Of a DNA stretch of 64,000 nucleotides, positions 8,264-16,192 are shown one piece after another (position 1 is the first letter of the stretch; every line of letters begins with the position of its first letter). Source of the DNA: Candidatus Limimorpha caballi (lineage in GTDB: Bacteria; Bacteroidota; Bacteroidia; Bacteroidales; F082); the NCBI GenBank assembly GCA_018064605.1, contig JAGHUX010000005.1, forward strand, positions 186,001 to 250,000, written 5' to 3'. The translations under genes were made by a program, and so were the position numbers. The notes below the pieces were generated by a model. It did not search any database. It was given only the letters and a program-made list of their open reading frames with translations, and was not told the origin of the DNA.

Positions 8264-9156
8264 ACCAATACATCTCAAACTTCATCAAAGGTATCGGAAT
8301 AGGCTCCGCCAACGTGATACCCGGAGTGTCGGGCGGAACAATCGCATTGATAACAGGCATATTCGAACGACTGGTCAACTCTTTGAAGTCGTTCAACCTG
8401 ACGGCCATAAGGCTGCTTTTCACCGGGAAATTCAAGGAGTTCGCACAACACACCGACCTGCGCTTCCTTTGCTCCGTCGGCCTTGGCATAGTTCTTGCGA
8501 TTTTTTCAATCGCAAGAATCTTCGACTTCCTGTTCAAGAATTATCCTATTTACCTGTGGTCATTTTTCTTCGGAATGATTTTAACATCAATATATTACGT
8601 CGGGAAAACCGTCGTGAAATGGGATTGGAAAGCTATCGTCTCATTCATCATCGGAACGACAATTGCAGTGTTTATCGCCTTCGGCACACCGGCGAAAGAA
8701 AACGACAACTTCTTCTATCTGATAATCTGCGGAGCCGTCGCGACATGCTCGATGATTCTTCCAGGACTTTCCGGATCGTTTGTCCTTGTCCTCATGGGCA
8801 ACTACCAACTCGTCATGATTCAAGCAGTCAACAACCTCGACCTCGGCGTTTTGATACCCGTTGTCATCGGCGCGGTGGCCGGACTCCTCGCCTTCGCCCA
8901 CCTTCTCGCATGGATCTACAAGAACTACCGCGACATCACGATATCGCTCCTCACAGGCTTCATCCTTGGCTCGATGCCAATCATCTGGCCTTGGAAAAAC
9001 GAGACTATAACATATTTCGGCAACGAGGCGAAAGTGATTGGCTATGAATATTTCAAGCCGGAATTTGACATTCACTTCGCCACAGCCGTTGTGATATTGC
9101 TGATTGGCGCCGCCATCATTGTCTTGACAGAGAAAATGGCGGAGAAGAAAAGTTGA
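8260..9156 (+). CDS. DUF368 membrane protein (PopT-type undecaprenyl-phosphate transporter)
   Basis: 298 residues with about eight predicted membrane helices. The family's two glycine-rich half-repeats are visible: NVIPGVSGGTIALITG near residue 20 and MILPGLSGSFVLVLMG near residue 165, pointing to an internally duplicated fold. DUF368 proteins (PopT) have been shown in other bacteria to return undecaprenyl phosphate across the membrane for reuse in cell-wall synthesis; this assignment is by family. It is coupled to the upstream TPR gene and its end lies 23 bases before the aroE ATG. Confidence 0.88.
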   Translation: MNQYISNFIKGIGIGSANVIPGVSGGTIALITGIFERLVNSLKSFNLTAIRLLFTGKFKEFAQHTDLRFLCSVGLGIVLAIFSIARIFDFLFKNYPIYLWSFFFGMILTSIYYVGKTVVKWDWKAIVSFIIGTTIAVFIAFGTPAKENDNFFYLIICGAVATCSMILPGLSGSFVLVLMGNYQLVMIQAVNNLDLGVLIPVVIGAVAGLLAFAHLLAWIYKNYRDITISLLTGFILGSMPIIWPWKNETITYFGNEAKVIGYEYFKPEFDIHFATAVVILLIGAAIIVLTEKMAEKKS

Positions 9157-9179
9157 AAATCGAGAGTTTGGAGCTGCCA

Positions 9180-9929
9180 ATGAAATTATATGGATTGATC
9201 GGGCACCCGCTGGGACATTCTTTTTCAAAACAATATTTTGAAAACAAATATGGAAAAGACCACCCCGATTTCGCCTTTTCAAATTTTGATTTGGAAAACC
9301 TGGACAGCCTCGACGAAACAATCTCTGAAAATCCTCATCTGCAAGGATTCACCGTCACACATCCATACAAGAACGAAATAATCGGGCATCTTGATTTCAT
9401 TGATGAAAATGCAGAAAAAATCGGGGCGGTAAACGTCGTGAAAATCGATCCAGACAGAAAACTGCACGGTTTCAACACGGATTACATTGGTTTTCAGGAA
9501 CTTCTGGAAGAAGCCATTCAAGACAGGGAAATAGTGAAGGCTTTGATTCTGGGGACAGGCGGCGCATCAAAAGCCGTGTCATTCGTTTTGGAAAACAAAA
9601 ACATTGATTTTCAATTTGTCACGAGGAATGTAAGACATGAGAACCAAAAATCATATCATGAACTCAAAAACGAAGGTTTTCATGACAACGAGCTGATTAT
9701 CAACGCCACTCCACTTGGGATGCATCCAAACGTCAACGAATGCGCCGATGTTCCGTATAGCACAATCAACTCATCGAACGTTTTGATAGACTTGATTTAC
9801 AATCCTGGAGAGACATTATTTTTAAAGAAAGGTGCAACAAAAGGCGCGAGTACATATAACGGATTGAAAATGTTACACATACAAGCAGACGCAGCTTGGA
9901 GCATTTGGAACAAACAGCAACAAACATGA
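9180..9929 (+). CDS. aroE: Shikimate dehydrogenase
   Basis: 249 residues from the ATG at 9180, giving the conserved start MKLYGLIGHPLGHSFSKQYF; a TTG nine codons upstream overlaps the DUF368 stop and is less likely. Reduces 3-dehydroshikimate to shikimate with NADPH. Visible features are the substrate-binding SHSFSK (the second Ser of the usual SxS), VTHPYK with the catalytic Lys, GAVNVV, NTDYIGF with the catalytic Asp, and the nucleotide loop GTGGASKAV. It is slightly shorter than E. coli AroE (272). The stop overlaps the tex start (ATGA at 9926-9929). Confidence 0.93.
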   Translation: MKLYGLIGHPLGHSFSKQYFENKYGKDHPDFAFSNFDLENLDSLDETISENPHLQGFTVTHPYKNEIIGHLDFIDENAEKIGAVNVVKIDPDRKLHGFNTDYIGFQELLEEAIQDREIVKALILGTGGASKAVSFVLENKNIDFQFVTRNVRHENQKSYHELKNEGFHDNELIINATPLGMHPNVNECADVPYSTINSSNVLIDLIYNPGETLFLKKGATKGASTYNGLKMLHIQADAAWSIWNKQQQT

Positions 9930-12046
9930 GCCACATCAATCAAATAGCAAGGGAATTCAACGTAAGCGAAAGAGTCGCTGAAAACGTCATAAAGCTTCTA
10001 AGCGAAGGCGCGACCGTGCCGTTCATCGCACGTTATCGCAAAGAGATGACAAACACGATGAACGAAGAGACCGTCGCCGACATAAAGAAACGCATCGAGC
10101 AGCTCGACGAATTAGACAAACGCAAGGAATTTGTGCTGAAGTCAATTTCCGAGCAGGAGAAACTTACACCCGAATTAGAGAAACAGATCAACGAGGCGCA
10201 GACGATGCAAGACGTTGAGGATCTGTATCTTCCGTACAAGCCGAAGCGCAGGACGAGGGCTGAGATAGCACGTCAGAAAGGACTTGAGCCGCTCGCAAAA
10301 CTCATCATGTCGCAAAACAGCGACGACGTGAACAGTCTCGCAAAACGCTACATTAATAAGGAGAAAGATGTCAACAACGAAGAAGAAGCTTTGAAAGGCG
10401 CGTGCGACATCATGGCGGAATGGGTGTCTGAAAACATCAAGGGCCGCAACAAGATCCGTGACATCTATCACAAGACCGGCATCATAAAATCATCGTTAGT
10501 CAAAAGCAAAGAGGCTGAGGCTCAGACATATAAGCAATATTTCGACTTCAGCGAGCCGATTTCCAAGGCGGCGTCACACAGGATTCTGGCGTTGTTCCGA
10601 GCCGAGGAAGAAGGCCTGCTCAGGGTCAAACTCAACATCAACGATGAAGACGCGCTGAAGACTTTGGACAACATTTTCCTGAAGGGCGACAATGCCAGCA
10701 CCGATTTGGTCCAGGACGCCATCGACGACGCATGGAAACGTCTTTTGGAGCCGTCGCTTGAGACCGAGATACGGGCGTTGTACAAACAGAAGGCCGACGA
10801 GGTCGCGGTGAAAGTCTTCGCCGAGAACCTGCGGCAACTTCTGCTTGCTGCTCCTTTAGGACAGAAACGCGTCCTCGCCCTTGACCCGGGCTTCCGCACG
10901 GGCTGCAAAGTGGTGATTCTCAACGAATACGGCGCATTGATTCACAATGAGACCATCTTCCCCCACCCACCGCAGAACGAGACACACGCCGCAGCCGCGA
11001 AGATAAGATACCTCGTCCAAGCGTATAAAGTCGAGGTCATCGCCATAGGCAACGGCACTGCGGGACGCGAGACGGAAGACTTCATCAAGAGCATAAAGTT
11101 CGACCGTGACATCACCGCCGTCATGGTGAACGAAAGCGGCGCTTCCGTTTATTCCGCGAGCAAGGTCGCACGCGACGAGTTCCCCGAATACGACATCACG
11201 GTGCGCGGCGCGGTGAGCATAGGCCGCCGTCTGATGGACCCGTTAGCCGAACTCGTGAAAATCGACCCGAAGTCAATAGGAGTCGGACAATATCAGCACG
11301 ACGTGAACCAGAAGATGCTTGGTGACGAGCTCGGCAATGTCGTCGAAAGCTGCGTGAATGCCGTCGGTGTAGAGCTGAACTCCGCCAGCGAGCAGCTCCT
11401 GTCGTACGTCAGCGGTGTCGGGCCGCAACTTGCGAGTTCGATAGTGAAGTTTAGAAATGACAACGGAGGATTCAAGAGCAGGAGACAGCTCATGGACGTG
11501 CCGCGTCTTGGCAGCAAGGCATTCGAGCAATGCGCGGGATTCCTGAGGATTCACGGCGCGGCGCAACCACTCGATGACAGCGCAGTGCACCCGGAGAGTT
11601 ACCACATCGTCGAGAAAATGGCATCAAAGCTCAATGTCAAAGTCAGCGAACTGATCGGCAACAAAGAGCTTATCGCGAAAATAAACCCGAAAGAGTTCAC
11701 CGAGAAAGAATTTGGAATCGAGACAATAAACGACATCATCTCCGAACTCGAGAAACCCGGCCGCGACCCGAGAAAATCGTTCGAAACTTTCGAATTCGAC
11801 AAGAACATTCGCACAATCAACGACTTACGGCAAGGAATGCAATTAGTCGGCATCGTCACAAATGTCACGGCATTCGGCTGTTTCGTCGATGTCGGAGTGC
11901 ATCAGGACGGATTGGTCCACATAAGCCAGATGTCAAGCAAATTCATCACCGACCCGAACCAGGTCGTGAAACTGAACCAGAAGGTCAGAGTGACCGTGAC
12001 CGAAGTCGATATCGCGAGGAAAAGAATAAGTCTTTCAATGAAATAA
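9926..12046 (+). CDS. tex: RNA-binding transcription accessory protein Tex
   Basis: 706 residues from the ATG at 9926, coupled to aroE. The domain order is canonical: Tex N-terminal helical region (about 1-190, with VPFIARYRKEMTNTMNEE), YqgF-like RNase H fold (about 315-440, with LALDPGFRTGCK), helix-hairpin-helix pair (about 480-555, with YVSGVGPQLASSIVKFR), and a C-terminal S1 domain (about 625-700, with GMQLVGIVTNVTAFGCFVDVGVHQDGLVHIS). Tex proteins bind nucleic acids and influence transcription; the exact role differs between species. Length is close to that of E. coli YhgF (773). Confidence 0.95.
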   Translation: MSHINQIAREFNVSERVAENVIKLLSEGATVPFIARYRKEMTNTMNEETVADIKKRIEQLDELDKRKEFVLKSISEQEKLTPELEKQINEAQTMQDVEDLYLPYKPKRRTRAEIARQKGLEPLAKLIMSQNSDDVNSLAKRYINKEKDVNNEEEALKGACDIMAEWVSENIKGRNKIRDIYHKTGIIKSSLVKSKEAEAQTYKQYFDFSEPISKAASHRILALFRAEEEGLLRVKLNINDEDALKTLDNIFLKGDNASTDLVQDAIDDAWKRLLEPSLETEIRALYKQKADEVAVKVFAENLRQLLLAAPLGQKRVLALDPGFRTGCKVVILNEYGALIHNETIFPHPPQNETHAAAAKIRYLVQAYKVEVIAIGNGTAGRETEDFIKSIKFDRDITAVMVNESGASVYSASKVARDEFPEYDITVRGAVSIGRRLMDPLAELVKIDPKSIGVGQYQHDVNQKMLGDELGNVVESCVNAVGVELNSASEQLLSYVSGVGPQLASSIVKFRNDNGGFKSRRQLMDVPRLGSKAFEQCAGFLRIHGAAQPLDDSAVHPESYHIVEKMASKLNVKVSELIGNKELIAKINPKEFTEKEFGIETINDIISELEKPGRDPRKSFETFEFDKNIRTINDLRQGMQLVGIVTNVTAFGCFVDVGVHQDGLVHISQMSSKFITDPNQVVKLNQKVRVTVTEVDIARKRISLSMK

Positions 12047-12091
12047 AACGCTCTGTTTTCCGTTAGGACAAAATGAAATAAATTTTTACAG

Positions 12092-12892
12092 ATGAAGAAA
12101 AGTTTACTGTTCTTATTAATCACAATAACGGTTGGGATATCCAACAATGTCAAAGCACAATTGTTTCTTGGAGAAGCATTCTTCGGGCTGAACATGTGCC
12201 AGGTTGACGGCGACCAGATGATGGGGTTTTACAAGAAAGGTGTGCATGCCGGTGTCGGCGTGATGACTCCCGTCTTTCAAAAAAGAAATTTCACCATCGA
12301 CCTGTCGTTAGAAGTCCTTTTCAACCAGAAAGGCGCGGAACAGGACAAGAAATACGACGGCTCCGACATTGACCCGGAGACCGGGCATCCGATAACAGGG
12401 CAGTACGACCTACGTCTAAACTACGGCGAAGTGCCGTTAATGGTTTATTTCACCGACAAGAAGTTCGCTTCGGTTGGCGTCGGCGCGTCATACGCCCGCC
12501 TCATGAGCTTGAAAGAGTTCGAACAAGGTTATGAAACCGACGTGACGCTGAACAGCGGCGAATACAGTCGCGACGAATTCAACATTCTCGCCGAAGTTAA
12601 AATCAGAGTATGGAAACGTCTCAAACTTGCCGCAAGATACTCATATTCAATGAATCCGATCAGGACGCGCTCCTTCACCGACATCGAAGGAGTCGTCAAA
12701 GGCCCATACGACCAATACAACAACATGTTCACTTTGCGACTAAGCTACGTCTTCAATGAGAAACTTGAAGACCTGAAACGCGAAGAGTATCATTATCAAG
12801 GGGACAACCCCAAATTCATCAACAAGGAAAACGAGAGGGCACTCAAAAGGATGCAACGAAAAACGGAAAGGGAAGCAAGAAGGAACAAATAA
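12092..12892 (+). CDS. Outer-membrane beta-barrel protein (PorT/porin-like)
   Basis: 266 residues. A signal peptide covers about residues 1-22 (cleavage near KAQ), then alternating amphipathic strands (FTIDLSLEVLFNQKG, YDLRLNYGEVPLMVYF, FASVGVGASYARLM, LKLAARYSYSMNPI, MFTLRLSYVF) of the kind seen in small outer-membrane barrels of Bacteroidota. After the last strand comes a charged Lys/Arg/Glu tail of about 40 residues (RALKRMQRKTEREARRNK), unusual for a barrel that should end in an aromatic residue. It has its own terminator and lies 45 bases after tex. Confidence 0.78.
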   Translation: MKKSLLFLLITITVGISNNVKAQLFLGEAFFGLNMCQVDGDQMMGFYKKGVHAGVGVMTPVFQKRNFTIDLSLEVLFNQKGAEQDKKYDGSDIDPETGHPITGQYDLRLNYGEVPLMVYFTDKKFASVGVGASYARLMSLKEFEQGYETDVTLNSGEYSRDEFNILAEVKIRVWKRLKLAARYSYSMNPIRTRSFTDIEGVVKGPYDQYNNMFTLRLSYVFNEKLEDLKREEYHYQGDNPKFINKENERALKRMQRKTEREARRNK

Positions 12893-12896
12893 AAAA

Positions 12897-12931
12897 TGCG
12901 ATTCAATGGATGAATTGAATCGCATTTTTTT
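12897..12931. terminator. Bidirectional intrinsic terminator
   Basis: Perfect 11-bp stem TGCGATTCAAT / ATTGAATCGCA (12897-12907 and 12914-12924) with a six-base loop. A T run follows on the plus strand and A-rich sequence precedes it, so it can stop both the beta-barrel gene and the convergent peptidase gene. Confidence 0.9.
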
Positions 12932-12944
12932 ACGGAAAGTATTA

Positions 12945-15554
12945 TCAGTCAACGACACTGACTATTTTTTCAAATTCCTTTATCGTTGCATCGTGACCTT
13001 TCTTGTCAACGTAGCCGAGACCCGGCACGTAAACTTCAACATTGCGGCCACCGTTCAAAAATTCCTCAATAGTATTCTTGACGCAATATTCAGTCGCAAT
13101 GCCGCTGACAATCAAATTCTTGCCGACGACTTCCTTGAGTGGTCTCCCGTCAGGGCCGACCGACTCGAAGCCTGAATATTGTTCTTCTTCAGCCTTGAAG
13201 CCTTTGCGGAAGATATTCGTCTTAGGATCCGGACGGTTTGCCGGGTTGATGACGTCTGTGTAGAACGCCTCGTGGATTGAGCCGCCACGCGTCCCTTCCA
13301 CGCAATGAACAGGCCAGATGCCGCCGTTCTCCTTGAACGAACTGTGATTTTCAGGATGTGAGTCGGCGATGTAAATGACGCGCTGGTCGGGATGAGCGTT
13401 GATGTAGTCAATCACCTGATGCACAGCGTTTTCAGCGTTGCCGCAGGCCAATGAACCGTCGATGAAATCATAAAGCATGTCAACGACAAGATGCGTCGGG
13501 GCATCGGCGTGATGTTCCTCAACGAAACTGTATTTCTTGCCGTAATCGAGATGCTGCTGCATGAAGTCTGAAGGATAAGTCACCTGATAGTCAACGACTT
13601 TACCGTTTTTCTCGACAGGAACGATTTCAGGATTGATGAAACCGCCGTAAGGTTTTAGGCCGAGAGCATTGTAACGCTCCCTGACTTCCTTATGGAGTTC
13701 CGGGTCAATCTTAACTGCGTAAGTCTCAATGAGATTCTTTCCGGCCTCGTAGTCGCCTTCTGATTTCACGCGCTGTATTTCAGCGAGGAGTTCGCCGAAC
13801 AAGCCGCGCAGTTTCTCGTAGTCGTTGATGACGAAATAAGTCTTTCCGTCACGGATTTTCTTTTCTATCACGTTGTCACTCAAGCCTTTCTGGTAGCACC
13901 ACTGGCTGATGAGAGCGCGGTCCTGCATGTGCGATTCGGTGATGTTCTTGCCGAGTTCTATCCTCGCGAGCTGACCGACGAGGCCGTTGCGGATGAATCC
14001 TGCATATTCCGCCTTGTAGCATTCAGCGTCAGGGAGAACGCCGAGTTCAACCATCTTCGGGTCGGCGCAATAATAAAGTCCGAACAAGTCGGCGCGGGCT
14101 TCTTCGAGAGCCGAGTTGTACTCTTTCAACGAGTTAGGCTGCGTCGTCGGGAGCAGCTGTCCGGAGCCGTGACCGAGGCATTCGTGAAGGTCGGTGTGAA
14201 CCACGTCAGCGATGCCACCGTATTTCTTACAGAGGTCGATCTCTTCCTGTGAATAGGCGAACTCGGCCAATGCGCTCTTCGGTGACTCGTTGGCGGCCTT
14301 ATCGTATGCATCCATCAAGTTGGTGATTGTCACCGACTTAGAGCCGTAATCCTTACGAATCCAGTCGGCATTCGGCAGATTGATTCCAATCGGAGGTGCA
14401 GGGAAGCAGTCGCCCGCGAGAGTGGTGACGATGATGCCTTTCGCACTCACGCCCTTGCATTCTTTCTTCTTGAAACGAGGGTCAACAGGTGAGTTGTCCT
14501 CGAACCACTGAGCGTTTCCGCTGATGAGTTCGGCGCGTTTTGTGGCTTCCATGTCCTTGAAGTCAACGACAGCCTCCCACGTGGCCTTCATGCCCATCGG
14601 GTCGCCGTAGTCCTCGATGAAACCGTTCACGAAATCGATGGTCGAAATCGAATCCTGAACCCATGCGACATTGTAATCGTCCCAGGTTTTCAGGTCGCCG
14701 GTCGTATAATAATTAATAAGGAGCTGCGTGTAGTTGCGCTGGATGTCGTTTTCCGCGACAGCGTTTGCCTTTTGCAGCCAATAGACAATCTGTTCGAGAG
14801 CCTTGCCGTAAAGACCGCCGACTTTGTAAACGTCCTCGCGGATCTTTCCGTTTTCTTTCACGAGCTTTGAGTTCAAGCCGTAGGAAATAGGCTGCGCGTC
14901 GTTCGGAACACGCTGATTGTCATAGAATTGTTCAACTTCTTCTTTAGAAATGTCGCCGTCATAGAAATTCACGCATGAGTTCTTGATGATGTCGGCCTCA
15001 CCGCTGCGGCGCATCGCATAAAGGTCTTTGTCGAAGATGACAGGCGTGATGAACGTCAGGAAAGCATCAACGGTTTCACCTTCAGCCAGAGGAAGCAAGT
15101 TGATGTCAGAATTTTTCACAAGTTCAGCGAAATATTCCTGAGAGATCTCCGGGAAGAACTTGTCTTCAGCATAATGATGATGAATGCCGTTGCTGAAGAA
15201 AACACGTTTTGCATAAATCACAAAATTCTGATAGTCAGCATTTTGCCTATCACCTTTGTAAGAGTTGAGAATAGCCTCAACCGTTTTGCGGACGGTGAGA
15301 TTGTACTTGAAGTTCTGGTCGGCGAGGATGTCGCGACCGCTCTTGGCGGCTTCACCCAGATAATAAATGTACTCTTTCTGTTGCAGCGTCAGTTGGTCCC
15401 ATTCTGGGATCTGATAACGCATCACTTTCAAGTCGGCGAACTCGTCAACCAAATACTTGAAATTTTCCGATTCATTTTGGGCTGTGTCGTTATCCTTTGG
15501 ATTACAAGCAGTTAGCAGCCCTGCAATTCCTAAACACATAATAATTCTCTTCAT
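12945..15554 (-). CDS. Lipoprotein dipeptidyl-peptidase III (M49) fused to a nicotinamidase-like hydrolase
   Basis: 869 residues. The signal peptide ends in LLTAC (Cys17), predicting an exported lipoprotein. Residues about 25-665 form a peptidase M49 domain with zinc motif HECLGH at 457-462 and the second motif EEARAD at 484-489. M49 enzymes remove N-terminal dipeptides, and Bacteroides DPP III is about 675 residues. After a short linker, residues about 685-869 read as a PncA/isochorismatase-fold cysteine hydrolase. The catalytic triad appears complete: Asp692 (VVDMLYDF), Lys784 (FRKGFKAEEEQYSGF) and Cys824 (GIATEYC). Probable metal ligands are Asp731, His733 and His750. The frame is continuous with no stop at the junction. 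PncA normally deamidates nicotinamide in the cytoplasm; export would be unusual. A TATATTTG promoter lies 22 bases upstream. Confidence 0.88.
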   Translation of the reverse strand: MKRIIMCLGIAGLLTACNPKDNDTAQNESENFKYLVDEFADLKVMRYQIPEWDQLTLQQKEYIYYLGEAAKSGRDILADQNFKYNLTVRKTVEAILNSYKGDRQNADYQNFVIYAKRVFFSNGIHHHYAEDKFFPEISQEYFAELVKNSDINLLPLAEGETVDAFLTFITPVIFDKDLYAMRRSGEADIIKNSCVNFYDGDISKEEVEQFYDNQRVPNDAQPISYGLNSKLVKENGKIREDVYKVGGLYGKALEQIVYWLQKANAVAENDIQRNYTQLLINYYTTGDLKTWDDYNVAWVQDSISTIDFVNGFIEDYGDPMGMKATWEAVVDFKDMEATKRAELISGNAQWFEDNSPVDPRFKKKECKGVSAKGIIVTTLAGDCFPAPPIGINLPNADWIRKDYGSKSVTITNLMDAYDKAANESPKSALAEFAYSQEEIDLCKKYGGIADVVHTDLHECLGHGSGQLLPTTQPNSLKEYNSALEEARADLFGLYYCADPKMVELGVLPDAECYKAEYAGFIRNGLVGQLARIELGKNITESHMQDRALISQWCYQKGLSDNVIEKKIRDGKTYFVINDYEKLRGLFGELLAEIQRVKSEGDYEAGKNLIETYAVKIDPELHKEVRERYNALGLKPYGGFINPEIVPVEKNGKVVDYQVTYPSDFMQQHLDYGKKYSFVEEHHADAPTHLVVDMLYDFIDGSLACGNAENAVHQVIDYINAHPDQRVIYIADSHPENHSSFKENGGIWPVHCVEGTRGGSIHEAFYTDVINPANRPDPKTNIFRKGFKAEEEQYSGFESVGPDGRPLKEVVGKNLIVSGIATEYCVKNTIEEFLNGGRNVEVYVPGLGYVDKKGHDATIKEFEKIVSVVD

Positions 15555-15576
15555 TTTTTTATTTTTAAAGAATGTG

Positions 15577-15584
15577 CAAATATA
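15577..15584 (-). promoter_or_regulatory. Promoter -7 element of the DPP III-nicotinamidase gene
   Basis: TATATTTG on the minus strand, 22 bases before the ATG at 15554. Confidence 0.65.
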
Positions 15585-15630
15585 AGCAATTTAGCACTTG
15601 AAAATCAACACGAAAAAAAATTTTTAATAA

Positions 15631-15646
15631 AACTAAATTTTTAGTT
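15631..15646. promoter_or_regulatory. Perfect palindrome, candidate BlaI-family operator
   Basis: AACTAAATTTTTAGTT is a perfect inverted repeat (7-bp arms, 2-base centre). It ends 20 bases before the TATCTTTG element of the blaI-like gene, so it overlaps the expected -33 region. BlaI/MecI repressors bind short dyads in their own promoters, so autoregulation by the adjacent gene is the simplest reading. The target is inferred, not shown. Confidence 0.55.
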
Positions 15647-15666
15647 ACATCATTTAAAATAAATTG

Positions 15667-15674
15667 TATCTTTG
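15667..15674 (+). promoter_or_regulatory. Promoter -7 element of the blaI-like/M56 pair
   Basis: TATCTTTG, a full match to TAnnTTTG, 64 bases before the ATG at 15739. Confidence 0.7.
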
Positions 15675-15738
15675 CAGCGTTAATTAAACAAAAAACTTGT
15701 GCAACTTGTGTTAAAAAAAATTGTAAGATATAAATAAG

Positions 15739-16119
15739 ATGTGTAAAATGAAAGAACTAACCAAATCAGAAGAGCAGGTGATGCAGGTCATCTGGAAGAT
15801 CGGGCAGGGATTCGCGAACGAGATAATGACGGCGTTTCCAGAGCCGAAACCGGCATATAACACAGTCTTGACGATGGTGAGGATACTTGAAAAGAAAGGC
15901 TTTGTCGGACACGAGACGTTCTGCAAGGCGAACCGTTATTTCCCACTCGTAAGCAAGGAGGAATATTCACAAAACTCACTTAAAGGATTGGTTTCCAATT
16001 ACTTCAACGGCTCATACACCGAACTGGTTTCGGCATTCACCAAGAAAGAAAACCTCAGCGTCGAGCAACTGCAGGAACTGAAGAAGATGATTGAGGAGGC
16101 GATTGAGGAGGAGCGTTAA
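15739..16119 (+). CDS. BlaI/MecI/CopY-family transcriptional repressor
   Basis: 126 residues (123 if the ATG at 15748 is used, giving MKELTKSEEQVM). The N-terminal winged helix-turn-helix is typical: LTKSEEQVMQVIWKIGQGFANEIMTAF, then YNTVLTMVRILEKKGFVGHE. A C-terminal helical dimerisation region ends in ELKKMIEEAIEEER. These repressors are inactivated when a partner M56 membrane peptidase cleaves them; the partner gene follows 73 bases downstream. A perfect palindrome in its promoter is a likely operator. The stop codon lies inside the start of a 7-bp repeat array. Confidence 0.9.
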   Translation: MCKMKELTKSEEQVMQVIWKIGQGFANEIMTAFPEPKPAYNTVLTMVRILEKKGFVGHETFCKANRYFPLVSKEEYSQNSLKGLVSNYFNGSYTELVSAFTKKENLSVEQLQELKKMIEEAIEEER

Positions 16120-16160
16120 GAGAGTAGAGAGTAAAGAGTAAAGAGTAAAGAGTAAAGATA
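16112..16160 (+). repeat. 7-bp-period repeat array at the blaI-like stop codon
   Basis: Heptads AGCGTTA, AGAGAGT, AGAGAGT, then AAAGAGT three times; equivalently four perfect GAGTAAA units at 16129-16156. The gene's TAA (16117-16119) is supplied by the first heptad junction. It is related to the arrays after the SPFH gene, smpB, tolC-like, trmH-like, dnaB and arcC genes. Confidence 0.8.
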
Positions 16161-16192
16161 AAAGATTAAAACACTGTGTAATAAAAAACATT

